A stretch of DNA of 64,000 nucleotides from Apostichopus japonicus (lineage: Eukaryota > Echinodermata > Holothuroidea > Aspidochirotida > Stichopodidae). Every line of letters begins with the position of its first letter. The first letter of the stretch is position 1. The stretch covers positions 9,570,001 to 9,634,000 of the forward strand of contig NC_092572.1 in the NCBI RefSeq assembly GCF_037975245.1. The letters run 5' to 3'. Of this stretch, positions 51,101-63,248 are shown in pieces. A program made the translations under genes and the position numbers. The notes beneath the pieces were generated by a model. It saw only the letters and a list, made by a program, of their open reading frames with translations, was not told the DNA's origin and searched no databases.

Positions 51101-52087
51101 GTGGGTTGTCATATTAAATGCTAATGCATAATATTGGTTTTACGGCTATTCCAATTGATCTGTACTATGAATATAAATTGTGAGAAATATTTGAACAAAT
51201 AAATATCTATATACTTTCCGTTTGAGATGCAACTTGATAATCAATGATTTTACAGACACTTTCTTTAATGTCCTTCTTTCAGATAATTACCCAATCCTTA
51301 AGTGCATTATACCTGTAGGACATGATTACATTAGGTTAATGTCAGGGTGCGTGTCTCGTTAACAGTTGCTTGAAGATTAACAACATTCTGGAAGTTGACT
51401 CGGAGAGGGGTTTGATACAGTACAAGTGCAGTAGATGCTTGATTCTCGAAGCTCAAATAAAATCCTGAAATTTATTTACTTTAAAGGAGCTTACAATACA
51501 ATGATGTAATTTATTGATACCATAAATGTCAGGTGTGTGCCTCTTAGCAAGATTCTAAAGGCAAATGTCTGAAATCTGCTTCTAAAAAGGAAGTTAGGAT
51601 GAAATAATTCATGATCATGCTTGATACAATAAATGTTGAATACATGTGCCCCTTAATGTGATTCCTGAACCTAATCCCTTAATAGTGCAACTCTGACCGC
51701 TGCCTTAAAGATGCTATGAGAATACTGTACATTTGTAATGATACTGTCAACATTTGTTTCTGATGCACTTTATATCACATGAGACTTGAAGCTAACTGTA
51801 TTGAATCTCAATTCTAATTTTCACTTTGGAGCTTATCGTAGATTACTGCATGCTTCTAGGATATATTTTTTAACCATGTCTTACTCTCCAGATGGTTACA
51901 CTGAAAGTAAATCTGGTTGTCTGAAATATTTTGCAACTAACAAACCATGTTTCCAACATGAGGGAATGAGCACCATGTGAACTGTAGGAGAGATGTGCAG
52001 ATCGGTGAATAGGACACCAGGTTTGGGGAAATAGAACACCAGCTTACGGCCAGTAAAACTCCTCTTTACATGGTGGATCATCTATAG

Positions 52088-52456
52088 CTGGGGTGGGCAA
52101 CCTACCGCCCGCGGGCCACATGCGGCCCACCAGTGATTTTTTTGCGGCCTGTGAGATGGCTCAAGAAAATGAAAAAAATTAACCTATTTTACATCATCAC
52201 AAAAAACGAGCTAACTGCTTAGAATTTATCCGCACTAATGATGCTGTCGGGTAGGCCTAAATTATCCCCATTAATCATCAACTGTACTGTATTGACATTA
52301 TGTTTCTGTGAATACGTTTAAGTACACACACCTATTGCTTGAAAGTCCTCGGAATCAAAGGTTTGAAATCAACAGCAGGTCGTTGGTTAGGTGCGGCCCA
52401 GTCAATTTTTCACTCCTTATATCTGGTCATTCATTCAAAAAGGTTGCCCACCCTTG
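52088..52456. mobile_element. hAT-type MITE (CTGGGGTGGGCAACCT ends)
   Basis: Ends CTGGGGTGGGCAACCT and, reversed, CAAGGGTGGGCAACCT. Probable 8-bp target copies ATCTATAG and ATCTTTAT agree at 6 of 8 bases. Inside are GCGGCC-type motifs near both ends (GCGGGCCACATGCGGCCC and GTGCGGCCCAG), the pattern of Charlie-like hAT derivatives. No coding capacity. Confidence 0.85.
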
Positions 52457-54233
52457 ATCTTTATATAGGCATACCTTTAATTTTCGTTTTTATCCACCAT
52501 CTCTGAAGCAATACAGGGTGATACCAACTTTTAAATATGACCTATTGGGGGTATTTAGTTACAGTACAAAGCAATTTACCAATCTGAATGTAAATAACTA
52601 GTTGTCCTATTGATGACTCCCACTGAAGCTGAGTTTGATTCATGTCAAACAGACAATTGGTCGTCATGAGCCGGCTTCTGTTAAATATTTGCCCCGATGC
52701 TGGAGTCTTGTTTGGAAATGTCAACCTTGTTCAACTATGAGTTATAAAAGTATAAATTTTTTAAGCTAAACAGGATTAATTTGTGGTAAAATATCAGATC
52801 AATTAATTCATTAGGCCTACCATTTCAAATAATGTAACCAAGCTTTCAACCAACTTGTAAATGGATCAGCAGCCATATGTTTGCTATAATTGAAGTACGG
52901 TATAGCTGAACAAGTAACCAGCCAGGTAAGTATTTTATGTCCAAATGATAGTAATTATAGTGAAATGCTTTGGTAGTCAGTATAGGCCCCAAATTAGAAC
53001 ACGCTATAATTGCTAGAAGCTTTCAAAAAAGTACTTTCCTGGAGGTCTTTTACTCTCAACATTGTATTCAGACATTTTTAAAGAACACACAAGACACCTG
53101 AATGTCCCAGTGAGGAAAATTTCCTCGAAGGTTGTAATAAAAACAGTTTAAGAATTTTGAACAAAGATGACCATATTTGAATGTCTAGCATAATTGTGGT
53201 TAATACAGCATACCTTTAAATTTACTCTTCATTTTAATTTGACATTATTTACTATAGTAAAATACAACTTTTCACTCCCTCTCCTCACCGAGCTCTTAAT
53301 TATATCGTACTGTCTTGTGACGATAATATGACTGAAGGGTAGAAAGTGAGTATTAATGATAAACCATAAAACTTTAAACTGAAATTGATCATCTATCATT
53401 TAACAGAGTACGGTGGTTTGCATGTACACTGATAATAATTGGCAAATCACAGATGGTACGACTAAACTATGATAAACTAATTAAAATCCGATCAAGTTTT
53501 GAGTACCTCGTTTTAATGATTTAACATCAATTCATGTAATTTGATCAATCCTCGGGCTTAACTTAACCTTTTTAAAGATAATGAGCAAGAAAGTGGTGGA
53601 TTAATCATTTTTTTTTTTACAAAGACCGGGTAGTTCACTTGATCTGATATTTGAAGACATATGGCAAAAGTGATTCATTTACTGTAGCTGTTGAAGAAAC
53701 AGAGTTATCTATATAAAACCCCGGCCATATAATACCTAGATCTGAACCGAAAGATCCTGCTTACGTCGTGTGAGAGAGATGAATAATATGTCAGAGATCT
53801 ACGAGTGGGTTGAAATTGGATGGATCGTTTTAGTTTTTGCCGATTGATGTAACATCTGCAGCCATGTAAATACCCTTGCTCGCAAACTGCACATCTTCGG
53901 GTGGTCCAATATTTAATGACACAGTAACAGATGGCGGGTTTAATTTAGCTTAGCAAAACAAACATCATCATTTTGGTTTGTTGACCTTCCAAACTTTCAC
54001 AACAGATGGTAGAGATATAGTAAATGAGCTGTTAAATATATTGGCTCACAACACTTTCAAGCAGGTAGTTTATTAACCTAAAAGCATCTAACTGCATTTC
54101 CAGAGTAAACTGTTCTGCAGGGAATGATTGAGTGTTTACCTTTACTGTGTAGCAGTTTGGAGAGCTCAGAATTGATCAAATACTTATAAAATACTATAGG
54201 TTTCTGTGTAGATAACTGCTAGATGCATCTTAA

Positions 54234-54480
54234 GGAGGTTTAGCTCAGTGGTTAACGCCGGTGCCTTTCAATCATAAGGTCCCGAGTTGGAGTCACTCCA
54301 AGATAAATGTATGTCGTCCAGTTACAGAGTTGTTGACATTTGACAATTCATAATCATGGACGTTAAATATGAATCTAAGAGATTGACTTCGGTCAGCTTG
54401 CGGCTTTGATAAGCCAATGAGGCTTCTTCGCGAGTTCCTGCTTGCAGGAGGATCTAAAATATATACATACAATACATAAA
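54234..54480 (+). mobile_element. tRNA-derived SINE, copy 4 (full length, in Ig intron 1)
   Basis: Full-length family member, but its B box reads GAGTTGGAGTC, losing the invariant C of TTCGA, and its first bases are GGAGGT rather than GGAGTG, so acceptor pairing is broken. The body and 3' hairpin are intact, and it ends in AAAATATATACATAC. It lies antisense to the Ig gene. Confidence 0.9.
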
Positions 54481-55089
54481 TCTTTGCAATTGTTTAGCAA
54501 TCTGATCATTTTGTGATACGATATTGGATAAATGATTCCCCGTTCTCATCATTGAAAATGGTCCAATAGAGTTCACATTGGTACATTGGTTGCAATAATG
54601 TCATATAAGCTGTATCTATATAAGATGATATCTTCCGAAAGGCTGTTACATATCTTAAATTTTGCAAACCTACTATAATAACAATATATATTTTGACCTA
54701 CAACATGGGATTATGAAGCCCCCCCAAAAAAATGAAATTTGCTTTAGAGGAGCTCAGAACAAATGAAAAATTTTGCTTCATTTATTAGGCAAATATTGGG
54801 TGTCCACCTCTTGCTTTTGAGAGACTAGGTTCATAGAACATCCACAGAGTACCCTAGTTGGGACAATGTTATATATGGTTATCTCATGAGCTTTTTGAGT
54901 GAATCTGGTCAGAAAAGAAATGTGTTTATAATTTAACTGTAACCAGACGCATCACGGATAATTATCACAACTAATGATGGGACACAGCATTACATAGTGT
55001 ACCTGACTGAGTACATAAAACATATGAACATTTAAAAATGAAATACAATCGGCTAATTGTTATATTTAATGTGGTGTAGGCCTATAGGG

Positions 55090-55334
55090 CAGGGGTCCAC
55101 AAACTGTCATATACCAACCACCCAGGATCTCCAGTAAGGACTATAGTACACCCCACTCCTACCCCTCAGAATTTACCTACAGAATGCCATCTTGAACTGG
55201 ATGCTAAAAAAATCTAACTAATTGAATTCTGGCAGCAAGTTAAGAAACTCTAGATATATTTTCTGACATCTTGCAAAACTCTGCGACCCAATAAAATGTT
55301 TAGGTCATGCCCCCTAAAGTTTGCAGACCATTAG
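55090..55334. mobile_element. hAT-like MITE (CAGGGGTCCACAAACT ends)
   Basis: Left end CAGGGGTCCACAAACT and reversed right end CTAATGGTCTGCAAACTTT are imperfect inverted repeats of the widespread CAGGGGTCC..CAAACT hAT class. Flanking CTATAGGG and CATAAGGG are a weak 8-bp match (5 of 8), so it is an old copy. About 245 bp, no open frame. Confidence 0.65.
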
Positions 55335-55508
55335 CATAAGGGCAACGAATGGTCCAACTGAATTTTTAAATTAAGCTGTGTGGTCTTTATATTGCATTTA
55401 TGCCGACAATTGAATCAAATTCATTTAACCAGTCACCAAGATTAATTTGGTCATAAAAAGAGGTACGGCATGATACAATATTTTCATCCAATGTTACTTT
55501 ATAATGAG

Positions 55509-55966
55509 CAGGGATGTGCCCACGCTGGGCGGCACTGGGCGGCCCCGCCCAGCACTAAAAATTTCCGCCCAGCACTGTCTTAAAAATTGTGAATCCCGCC
55601 CAGCACTATTTTCATGTAAAATCCCGACATTCCTAACAATATATTCAACATAAATTGGGCCTAGCCTGATGCCCAAATCATACAGACTAATAATGCATCA
55701 GTTACCCATGCGAGAAAACTTACTTACGGCTCTCAATCGGTCCCTTGCAAAATCTCTTTGAAACAAACTAATAACTTTTACCAGACCTGTATGTAATATA
55801 TTTCACTAAAAAAAAATAAAAAATGTAAATTGAACATTAGCAAAACTAGTACTTGTGTATGTGCTTAAATAGCTACACAACTGCCAGCATTTGGCACCTG
55901 AGCACCTTCAAAAATCGGACGGCGATCAGTATACCCGGCACTCAGGACATCCTGGGCACATCCCTG
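55509..55966. mobile_element. hAT-like MITE (CAGGGATGTGCCCA ends)
   Basis: Ends CAGGGATGTGCCCACG and, reversed, CAGGGATGTGCCCAGG; the first 14 bases are perfect. Exact AATGAG lies on both sides (55503-55508 and 55967-55972), so the duplication is 6 bp, or a shifted 8 bp. Subterminal repeats CGCCCAGCAC occur three times near the left end, which may be transposase-binding sites. It lies only about 100 bp downstream of Ig exon 1, within intron 1. Confidence 0.82.
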
Positions 55967-56067
55967 AATGAGTATATCACAAGTATGGCAAGATGGTTGA
56001 CCAATTGATATAAAACATAAAAAAACACCAGCTTTTAAATAATTTCAATTAATTTTTTGTTTTTTAC

Positions 56068-56116
56068 CTGATATGAGTAGAAATAAGGAAGACACACAGA
56101 TTAGGAAGGACGCCAT
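56068..56116 (-). CDS. Exon 1 of Ig-domain gene: signal peptide (partial gene)
   Basis: Reading leftwards from 56116, ATG opens a 16-residue hydrophobic leader, MASFLICVSSLFLLIS, followed by one G and the donor GTAAAA (56067-56062), so the exon ends in phase 1. The start has A at -3 and G at +4, a strong context. An in-frame TGA lies 17 codons upstream (56167-56165) with no in-frame ATG between, which fixes the start. The leader has the hydrophobic core and small residues expected of a secretory signal and would be completed by Ala from exon 2. Signal peptide on its own short exon followed by a phase-1 intron is the usual design of Ig-superfamily genes. Joining to exon 2 is inferred from matching phase, strand and order; no transcript evidence is available. 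Confidence 0.72.
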
Positions 56117-56260
56117 CTTTGTAACGGTAACCAGGTCGATAGCGGTCGAAATATCACATCCTATTCATAAAACATCCACAAACGAATCCTCTCCTAGCTG
56201 CAGGGGAGATCAAAAATAAAACAAATAAACACTCTGGCTGCTGTAGAAATGAGTAAATAA
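56117..56260 (-). promoter_or_regulatory. Probable 5' UTR / proximal promoter of the Ig gene
   Basis: This is sequence immediately upstream of the exon 1 ATG. Read on the minus strand it carries two out-of-frame ATGs within 60 nt of the start, each followed shortly by a stop, so it could hold tiny upstream ORFs if transcribed. It also carries T/A-rich TTTATTTGTTTTATTTTT about 100 nt upstream, which could serve as a weak TATA-like region. No transcription start can be placed from sequence alone. Confidence 0.3.
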
Positions 56261-56456
56261 AATGACGATTTTATAAATATTGAATTAATCAATTGTTTAC
56301 ACCTCAAAATTGAAGAGAAAACGAAGAAGATCTTCCCGCAGGCATTTTTCTTAATATTTCAATTGACTGACAATGAGAAATAAATCCCTAGTAGTATTTA
56401 GTCCCATATTTCAAAGTAAGAAAAAGACAGTGTTGTAGACACTCTTCTTCAACACG

Positions 56457-56699
56457 ATGAAATATATTTCAACCCTTTTCCTTTTCACAGACCATCCACA
56501 AGACAAGTCAATCAAATATCGAACCCTAAAGGGACGCAGATGGAATCGGGTCTTTGTCACTTTAGATGAAATCTCCAGGGGTAAAAGACCCTTGAAACCG
56601 ATCCTGACGAGTTCACAGAAATGCCCTACAAAACCTATACTTGATGAGAGCAAATATTTACTACTGAAAGCTATGATTCTGTTCAAAATATTAGAATAA
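56457..56699. other. Open in both directions: unassigned exon-like stretch upstream of Ig gene
   Basis: About 240 bp is open on both strands. The plus-strand reading has a good pyrimidine-rich acceptor (CCTTTTCACAG, AG at 56490-56491) followed by a charged, natural-looking peptide rich in Lys/Arg that ends at TAA (56697-56699). The minus-strand reading is also open for 91 codons. I recognise neither product and no partner exon is evident. It may be a terminal exon of a divergent plus-strand gene or simply stop-poor promoter DNA. Confidence 0.2.
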
Positions 56700-58030
56700 A
56701 TTCATAGGTACAATTTTGAGTGATTCTCACAATAATTGTTAAATGTCATTCAATAATTTTAAACAAATTTTCTAAACAAAATCCATTCTATAAAACACAT
56801 TGGGACAATTCAGATGTTCACATTTTGTGCAGTATTTACTGTAGCTTATGTATTAATTTGTACTTCTAATTTCTAAATATCCCAACTGAAACACTTTGAT
56901 TTCTCTTCACAAAGATTGCTATGTATACATCTGTGCCCATTTAACAGCCTCTTCTTTTTATCTGATACCAATCAATTATTCTCGGAGACAAAATCTTTTT
57001 TTTTGTTTGATATGAATGGCACATTTTTTGAAGCTTTTTACAATAATTAATGACCATGAAGATACAGTACATTTATATCTGTCTGAAAGGAGTGTAAGAA
57101 GTGTAGAAACACAATTTAATTTGCAAACATTGAAGTGAAATTAACTCCTAGTCCTAGCCACAAAAAAAATAAAGAAAGCATAGGTACCCTCATACCTGTA
57201 GCTAGTCAACAAGCAAGCTGATACATTCTTATTTCTGGTGAAGATTACCACTGAGAAAACTCAGGCTATTGGTTGATATAAATTGTTTTTAAGGGTACGT
57301 ATACCCTTCACTATGCTTCCTGCCTATCACTTATTATTGGTCTTTGTTTGCCTGTTGTTGTTGTGTAACTTTGTGGTAGAGAGAGAGGCCGGGTATAGAT
57401 ATGAAGATATAAGTTAACAAACAGCCTGAGGGTTAATCAGGTTAAAAGATGATGGCACAGATGGTGTGAATTTAAGCTATAAACTTGTATAAGTGATGGC
57501 GGGTATAGGCCATCTGCAGATGTGTGATATATCTTCGAGGGCATAATATGCGACATAAACATGCCATATGTTAAGAAATATAAACTTGTTACTTATCACT
57601 AAAATGCAGAGCTGACCGTCAATGAACGTATCTTGATGTACCACATAGGTTATTCTATGTTAAAGACGAACATATGTGTTGTATACTTAAAAAAAAATTA
57701 CTTACATTTCCTTATATATGTGAGTAAAAACTTCTGATCAGCCTAGGGTTTAAATAGAGTTTAAAATAGATTTTTAATTACAATTTTCAAAAATTGAAAC
57801 CATTTAAAAGGGCTGGGTAAGGTTATATTATGCCTTTATTAATCTGTATTTGCCTGAAAATATGTCCCCTCCCCCCAAAAAACAAGAGAGATTGACTAAT
57901 ATATAAGGAGAAATTTTCAACTACTCAGCTATACTGTATAGCTATAGACTAATGTAGATATCATTTCAATATGTCACAGTATATCACATTTCAGCTGTTT
58001 TTGCAGATATATGTCATGATTGATTTAGTG

Positions 58031-58468
58031 CAGGTTGTCCAACCTTTTGGTGAGGAGGGCCACCTCGAATGATTATGATAAAGGAGGGGCCGCCTGAGCC
58101 TACAAGCTCCTGTGGCATATCCAGGGTTTCGTGCCAGAGCGGCAAATTTCAGTGGCCAAGCTAGGGGTCTGTTAGGGGGTATGGGAAATGAAGTTACCAT
58201 ACAAGTGGAGCTCCACCGTAGGTTGGCGCGTGGCGTACAAGAAAAAAATTGCCCAAAAGACCCCCAGATTGCAGGAAATGACACTTCACAAGCCTTCTGA
58301 TCTGTATCAAAACAACCTTCAGACATATTGAGATATAATGATCTCTGAAATTTATCAAGAAAGAATTCCTGGGTAAAAGTACATTTGTAAATTAATGTGG
58401 TTGGCTGGCCGGACGGGACCTTGCGGCGGCCGCACTGTGGCACGCGGGCCATAGGTTGGACAACCCTG
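58031..58468. mobile_element. hAT-type MITE, GC-rich interior
   Basis: Left end CAGGTTGTCCAACCTTTT and reversed right end CAGGGTTGTCCAACCTAT. Flanks ATTTAGTG (58023-58030) and ATTTAGTA (58469-58476) match at 7 of 8 bases. The interior includes a GC-rich CGGCGGCCGCACTGTGGC block that stands out from the AT-rich surroundings. The 153-codon minus-strand reading frame across it shows no transposase motif and I do not call it a gene. Confidence 0.88.
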
Positions 58469-59238
58469 ATTTAGTAGTTAATATATATGCCATCTTTAAA
58501 TTGTTGAAGTTGAATGCAGAACCACAGATGTTTGACTTATGAGAAGGGTGGTCTCTATTTTATACTAGGAAATGTGCATTGCGTGGATGTATTCTAATGG
58601 AGAACAAATTACCTGACGTATTTTCCTGCCCTACTCTTATGTGGCACATATCCAACCCGAGATATGACCTCACGGGGTAACGCAAGTCGATTGGAGTTCC
58701 CTTGCTACCCTAATGTTAGGCCTACATAATTAGGCCCAGGTCTAAGTTAAGGACAGAAACACGACGAAAATTTGTTACGCATGTCATCCTATCGCAGTCT
58801 AACATAGTACCTAGGCTAGGCCTAGGGGCCTAGTTGCTTTACATTTCGGCCATAGCCACACTTCAGTTGGAAAATGGTGACGGATGTATCATGTTCCAAA
58901 TTTCACGTATAGTGTGTACAAGAATTCATATGCATTTGACACATATCACTGACAAACGTTTACAGGCTAGTGTCATTTATTCAACGTACACGGTGCAGAG
59001 AGCTTCCGTCGGCGGAAACAAGACCACAAAGTTTCTGTATTTCGGGTATAATAAGAACTAATAAGTACGTGGACGTGTATTTGTATATGTAACATGCTAT
59101 GGCTTTGCACGAAACTGGACTACTTGCAAAAACGAGGGCGCTATACACTCCATCTAGAAATACACCCATGTAACATAATGGGATTCGTAAAACGCCTTTC
59201 TAATCCTTCGCGAGTCAGTAACGCAATGGAACTTCATT

Positions 59239-59612
59239 CAGTGGCGTAGGAAGGTACTTTTGGGTGGGGGGGGGGCTGAAGACTGATGGCCGGCCTGGGG
59301 GAGGGGTCTAAGGGGAGGGGGTGTCCCCCTCCCCTTTGGAATTTTTTTGCATTTCCAGGTGGCCTCAGATGCAATTTGGTGCAATATAGCACACTTCAAC
59401 ACCCAATCCATTTTGTAAACTTAATTTTGTATTTTCACCTGGCCTTAGATGCAATTTGGTGCTCCAAATGAGATTTTTTTTCTCATTTGGAAATAAAAAA
59501 GGGGTTTTCTGACTTGCGAAGCGGGGGGCGGAATGATACTTCCGCCCCTCCACATTTTTCACTGGGGGGGGGGCTGGCGCCCCCCCCCAGCCCCCCGGTT
59601 CCTACGCCCTTG
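59239..59612. mobile_element. hAT-type MITE with perfect 8-bp target duplication
   Basis: Ends CAGTGGCGTAGGAAGG and, reversed, CAAGGGCGTAGGAACC are bounded by identical ACTTCATT at 59231-59238 and 59613-59620. Long G and C runs lie inside the ends, as in the 6761 element. The 374-bp interior includes a twice-used motif (GATGCAATTTGGTGC at about 59369 and 59449). No transposase. Confidence 0.92.
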
Positions 59613-59620
59613 ACTTCATT

Positions 59621-61883
59621 CATTCATTTATTTGTTTATCACATAAATATTACAATGTGAATTTTAAGAGAAAAGAAAATGACACGTAAAATTGACCATT
59701 GTTAACTTTTTACATCACGAGCATCGATTTTAAAGAATATTGCTGGTAGCTGCAGTCCAGCATAGCAAAGTTATCACGGCTTTTTTCATCAACACTGTGA
59801 TATGATTCCATTCTCATCTGATTTATCTAGTCCACGTGTATTGTACTACTCAATTCACTTAGTGATATATCCTGATATATACCAACATATTTCCTTTGCG
59901 TCTAAGATAAGGATTCTGTAGCCGAAGTTGGGAGCATTTCAATATGGGACAACGGAAACAGGTCTAATTAAATGTGTTATGGTGCAGGGCTTACATCCGA
60001 TATGTTACAATAAGGAAAGGTGTAAGTAACGAATTGGGGGGGGGGGGGGCATTTAGTCTGCAGTAGGATGCATGATCGCTAGAAATGCTATTGTAAAGTA
60101 AGATCAATATTAACATGGTATGCCTATACATGAATGCAAATAAGTGACTTTTCAAAGATAAGTTGGTTGCAGCACGTTTGTGTGGTATGGAAGGGGGACG
60201 GGGGAGTTGGGGACAGTCCATTGGTAAATTGCAATGCCTCACACCCAACATCATTGGTATATGGCGTTATTAAGACACAGCAAAGCAGAATTTGTAGTTG
60301 TATGGATTGAATTTTTTTCCAATGGCCTCCACAACACTGTACGAAGAGCATACAATCTTAAATGATATATGGTAAAATTGTCACAAATTTACATCACACA
60401 TCAACCTGAACTATAGTAAGAACTAGAGCCTGGCAAACTCATGATGCAAGCGAGAATTTGAGCTGCTCGTACTTGCCCGTTGTTTTTAGTAACATATGAA
60501 ATCAACAGCTACGAGATATAAATTGATAGTTAATTTGTGATTTCTAAGTAGGCTACAAATAAACAAACCCTACCTTTATTCTGTCCTCGCGATGTCATAG
60601 AAGAAATTAATTCCACATAAATATCCAAAATAAATTAATATCGACTCCACATTTCCAAAATCCGGCTGTTCCTTACCAACCTAGCTCTACGCACGTTCCT
60701 TCGTGAAACATCAATTTGATCTGTGAAACTGTGCGGTATTTCCCAGCTTATGTATAAAATTTAATATTAAGAAACCCTTGGCAAGAAATTACCTTAACCT
60801 ACGGATGCCTCAGTAGAGCATACCTCGCACAGTTGCATGTAGCACTCTTTGTGCTGAGTAACCCATTGACAGGATGGAGATGCTAATGGATGCTACAGTT
60901 TTCGGTACAAGTTCATTTTTTGCCTTGCATGTGTCTACAGACTATACAGAAAGTGAGTAAAGCGAATGCCGGGTATGAGGTTGCGGAACCTGGGGTACAT
61001 AGGGGGTAAATAGAGTGGTACTAGGGAGGCTGGAGGGAGGGGAGAGATACGTTGAAAGAAATTTTGTGGCAAGAACGTGCCGTAGGTAATGTAATTGTTC
61101 TCGGAACAAAAAGCCACAAGTTCGCATATGGGCTTGAAATTAGTTTCAAAGAGTTCATATTTTTTTCAATTTTTAACAGTGTAATAATATGTATCTCGGC
61201 TATATGTATACTGCCCCTGAGCCAAACCGTAAGTAGTTTTGTTCAATTTTGAGAGTCCTGGAGAGATGATCATTACTAGCTACTGCTATATGAGTGTGGA
61301 GGTGATATTTATTTTTGAAGCTTGAAATTAATCAATTGAAAATTGCGTACCGGTTAGCCTTATTTGGACTAAAACTAATTAACTTATTTCCGTTTTGGGA
61401 CAAAGGAAAACAAGGCAAGTTTTTAACAGCATCATTAATTTGCCCTTTTTCGCTGCTGCTGTCTGACATAGTGTTTCCGTCACAACATTTCCAGTTTTCA
61501 TTCTGTTTTATTCCTCTTTCTAATTTTTTTTTATCAAGTTTAATCTTAAACCTTTGTTCTCAAGTTGTGTTTAAGATTTTCCATATATAGGCCTATTTTC
61601 AAGTTTTCTCCTTTATCTTAAATAGTCGATTACACTGCAAGAGTAATCTCCATTTTGGAATGGATTGTTACTTCTCGTCACAATAGTCAACCGAGCCATG
61701 AGTCTGCACGTACATATCAATACCCAAAGTACGTACCTACTACATACAACGTGCGTGTAGCAGATCCAGGGAGGGAGTTCAAGATATTCCTAGGCAAGTT
61801 TTCCTATTTAGGTTTGACTTACTATAAAGGGCGGTCCAGTTCAAATAAACCACCTCCATCCAGCCAGTTTGGACAATTTCCCA
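59621..61883. other. Noncoding DNA
   Basis: Poly-G at 60038-60049. CATTCATTCATT tail beside the 59239 MITE. No supported gene; frames at 59991-60351 and 60935-61590 lack domains. Confidence 0.45.
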
Positions 61884-61985
61884 ATGCTAATACCTCCCTA
61901 AACTGTCCTTCCAGTATACTGCTTCAAAGCACTCGCATTGACAGTACAAACAGTTTCTAACCATTACCTGATAGAAACATGCATG
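61884..61985 (+). repeat. ~95-bp dispersed repeat, copy 1
   Basis: ATGCTAATACC..CCCTA..ACTGTCC..CTTCAAAGCACTCGCATTG, ACAGTACAAACAGTTTCTAA. Copies 2 and 3 lie in tandem at 62501-62690. Confidence 0.78.
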
Positions 61986-62500
61986 GTATTCATGCTGTCC
62001 ATACTGATATTAGGAGTGCTCTGAAAGCGGCATATGGCAGTACAGTATAGAGGGGGGGGGGGGAGGGGATGTAGAAAGATGAATGCATTATGGTAGAAAG
62101 ATATTTTGTGCTGTATACGTACACTTTGACACAATTCAACATAAAACAGGGGGAGGGGGCGTAAATGGGATAATGGCTCCTGACTATATGTCCCGGCAAT
62201 GTAACTTATATAAAAGATATTCTTGTCAATTACTTATTTCCTGCTCATGAGTTAGTGACCGATAACTAAAATAAACTTGTGTGTTACAACAACAGATTTA
62301 ACATAACGTTTTTACATTATAACTTGAAAGTTTACCAATAATCACATGGTTCATGTTACAATGTGAAAGTAACGAACATTATATTTTTAGGTATCCTTTA
62401 TAATTTCCTTTAATGCATGGTGGTTGTTTAACCTGACAAAAGAGAGTCCGGAGAAATATGGTATAATTGATAATGAAATTCTCATTCTCAGTAGACAATC

Positions 62501-62690
62501 TAATGCTATTACCACTCTATAATGTCCTCTCATATCACGCTTCAAAGCACTCATATTGACAGTATGAACAGTTCCTAATCTTTATCTGATTCTAATGCTA
62601 ATACCACTCTATACTGTCCTCACATGTCGTACTTCATAGCACTCGTATTGACAGTACAAACAGTTCCTTACCATTTGTCGGATAAAAACA
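62501..62690 (+). repeat. ~95-bp dispersed repeat, copies 2 and 3 in tandem
   Basis: Two adjoining copies start at TAATGCTATTACCACTCTAT (62501) and CTAATGCTAATACCACTCTA (62592). Both continue ACTGTCCTC..CACTC.TATTGACAGTA..AACAGTTCCT. Same orientation as the 61884 copy. Confidence 0.82.
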
Positions 62691-62734
62691 TAACTTGGTG
62701 GAGACTTCAAAACGGGGACATTGTGACAAGTGCG

Positions 62735-62815
62735 CGGGCCTGACCAGGCCAGGACTCGAACCTACAATCCTTAGATTAGTACATTGTCTTGCCATTTGAC
62801 CATTATACTCTACAC
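62735..62815 (-). mobile_element. tRNA-like relic / SINE head
   Basis: The minus strand shows an A-box-like GAGTATAATGGTCAAATGG and, about 30 bases further, a perfect B box GGTTCGAGTCC with a four-pair T stem (TAGG/CCTG with one wobble). The anticodon arm cannot be folded into a 7-base loop and the acceptor ends do not pair, so it is a tRNA-derived relic rather than a working tRNA gene. It is a different family from the SINE at 1328. Confidence 0.45.
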
Positions 62816-63248
62816 CACGTAATTAGTTAGGTCTACATTATAACTTAATAAGTCGTATCTCTAAGGTCTAATCATGTTTGGATTTCAAGTTTGGTACCGT
62901 TGGTAAAATTACTGAAAACGAGTGACTAAACAATTGAATACTATTTGAAAACAGGATACAGCTGGTCAGTATTTCCCTTTTCTCATCAAAGTTTGAAATT
63001 TGAAATATTTTCAGCAAAGGCTTTGTGAGTCAGAATACTTGCAGCGTGAAGAAACCCACAGGGGACGGGATACCTTTGTTAGATCTTTAATATCGAGTTA
63101 CGTTCTTCATTTCATCGTTGCATAATTAATTTCGCTTCAGACTATAACTAAATTGATAAATCATACAGTGTCTGACAAGGCAAAGTAAACGTTGTAATTA
63201 AATATAGGAACGAAGGAACGAAAAGACAACGAAACGATCGAGTGCTCC

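Larger units (their letters stand above)
48608..56067 (-). other. Intron 1 of the Ig-domain gene
   Basis: This 7.46-kb phase-1 intron runs from donor GTAAAA (56067) to acceptor TTAG (48608). It holds the 90-bp minisatellite, a G-rich tract, a SINE and three hAT-type MITEs, listed separately. Between them I see no other exon with Ig motifs. The 50.6-51.0, 51.1-52.08, 52.5-54.2 and 54.5-55.08 kb stretches show only AT-rich unique sequence. The intron is inferred from matching splice phases. Confidence 0.6.

Noticed and set aside
57991-58452. 153-codon minus-strand frame
   Set aside because: It lies almost wholly within the GC-rich hAT MITE at 58031-58468, whose low stop density explains it; no transposase motif.
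62735-62815. Functional tRNA gene
   Set aside because: B box is perfect, but the anticodon arm does not fold and acceptor ends do not pair.
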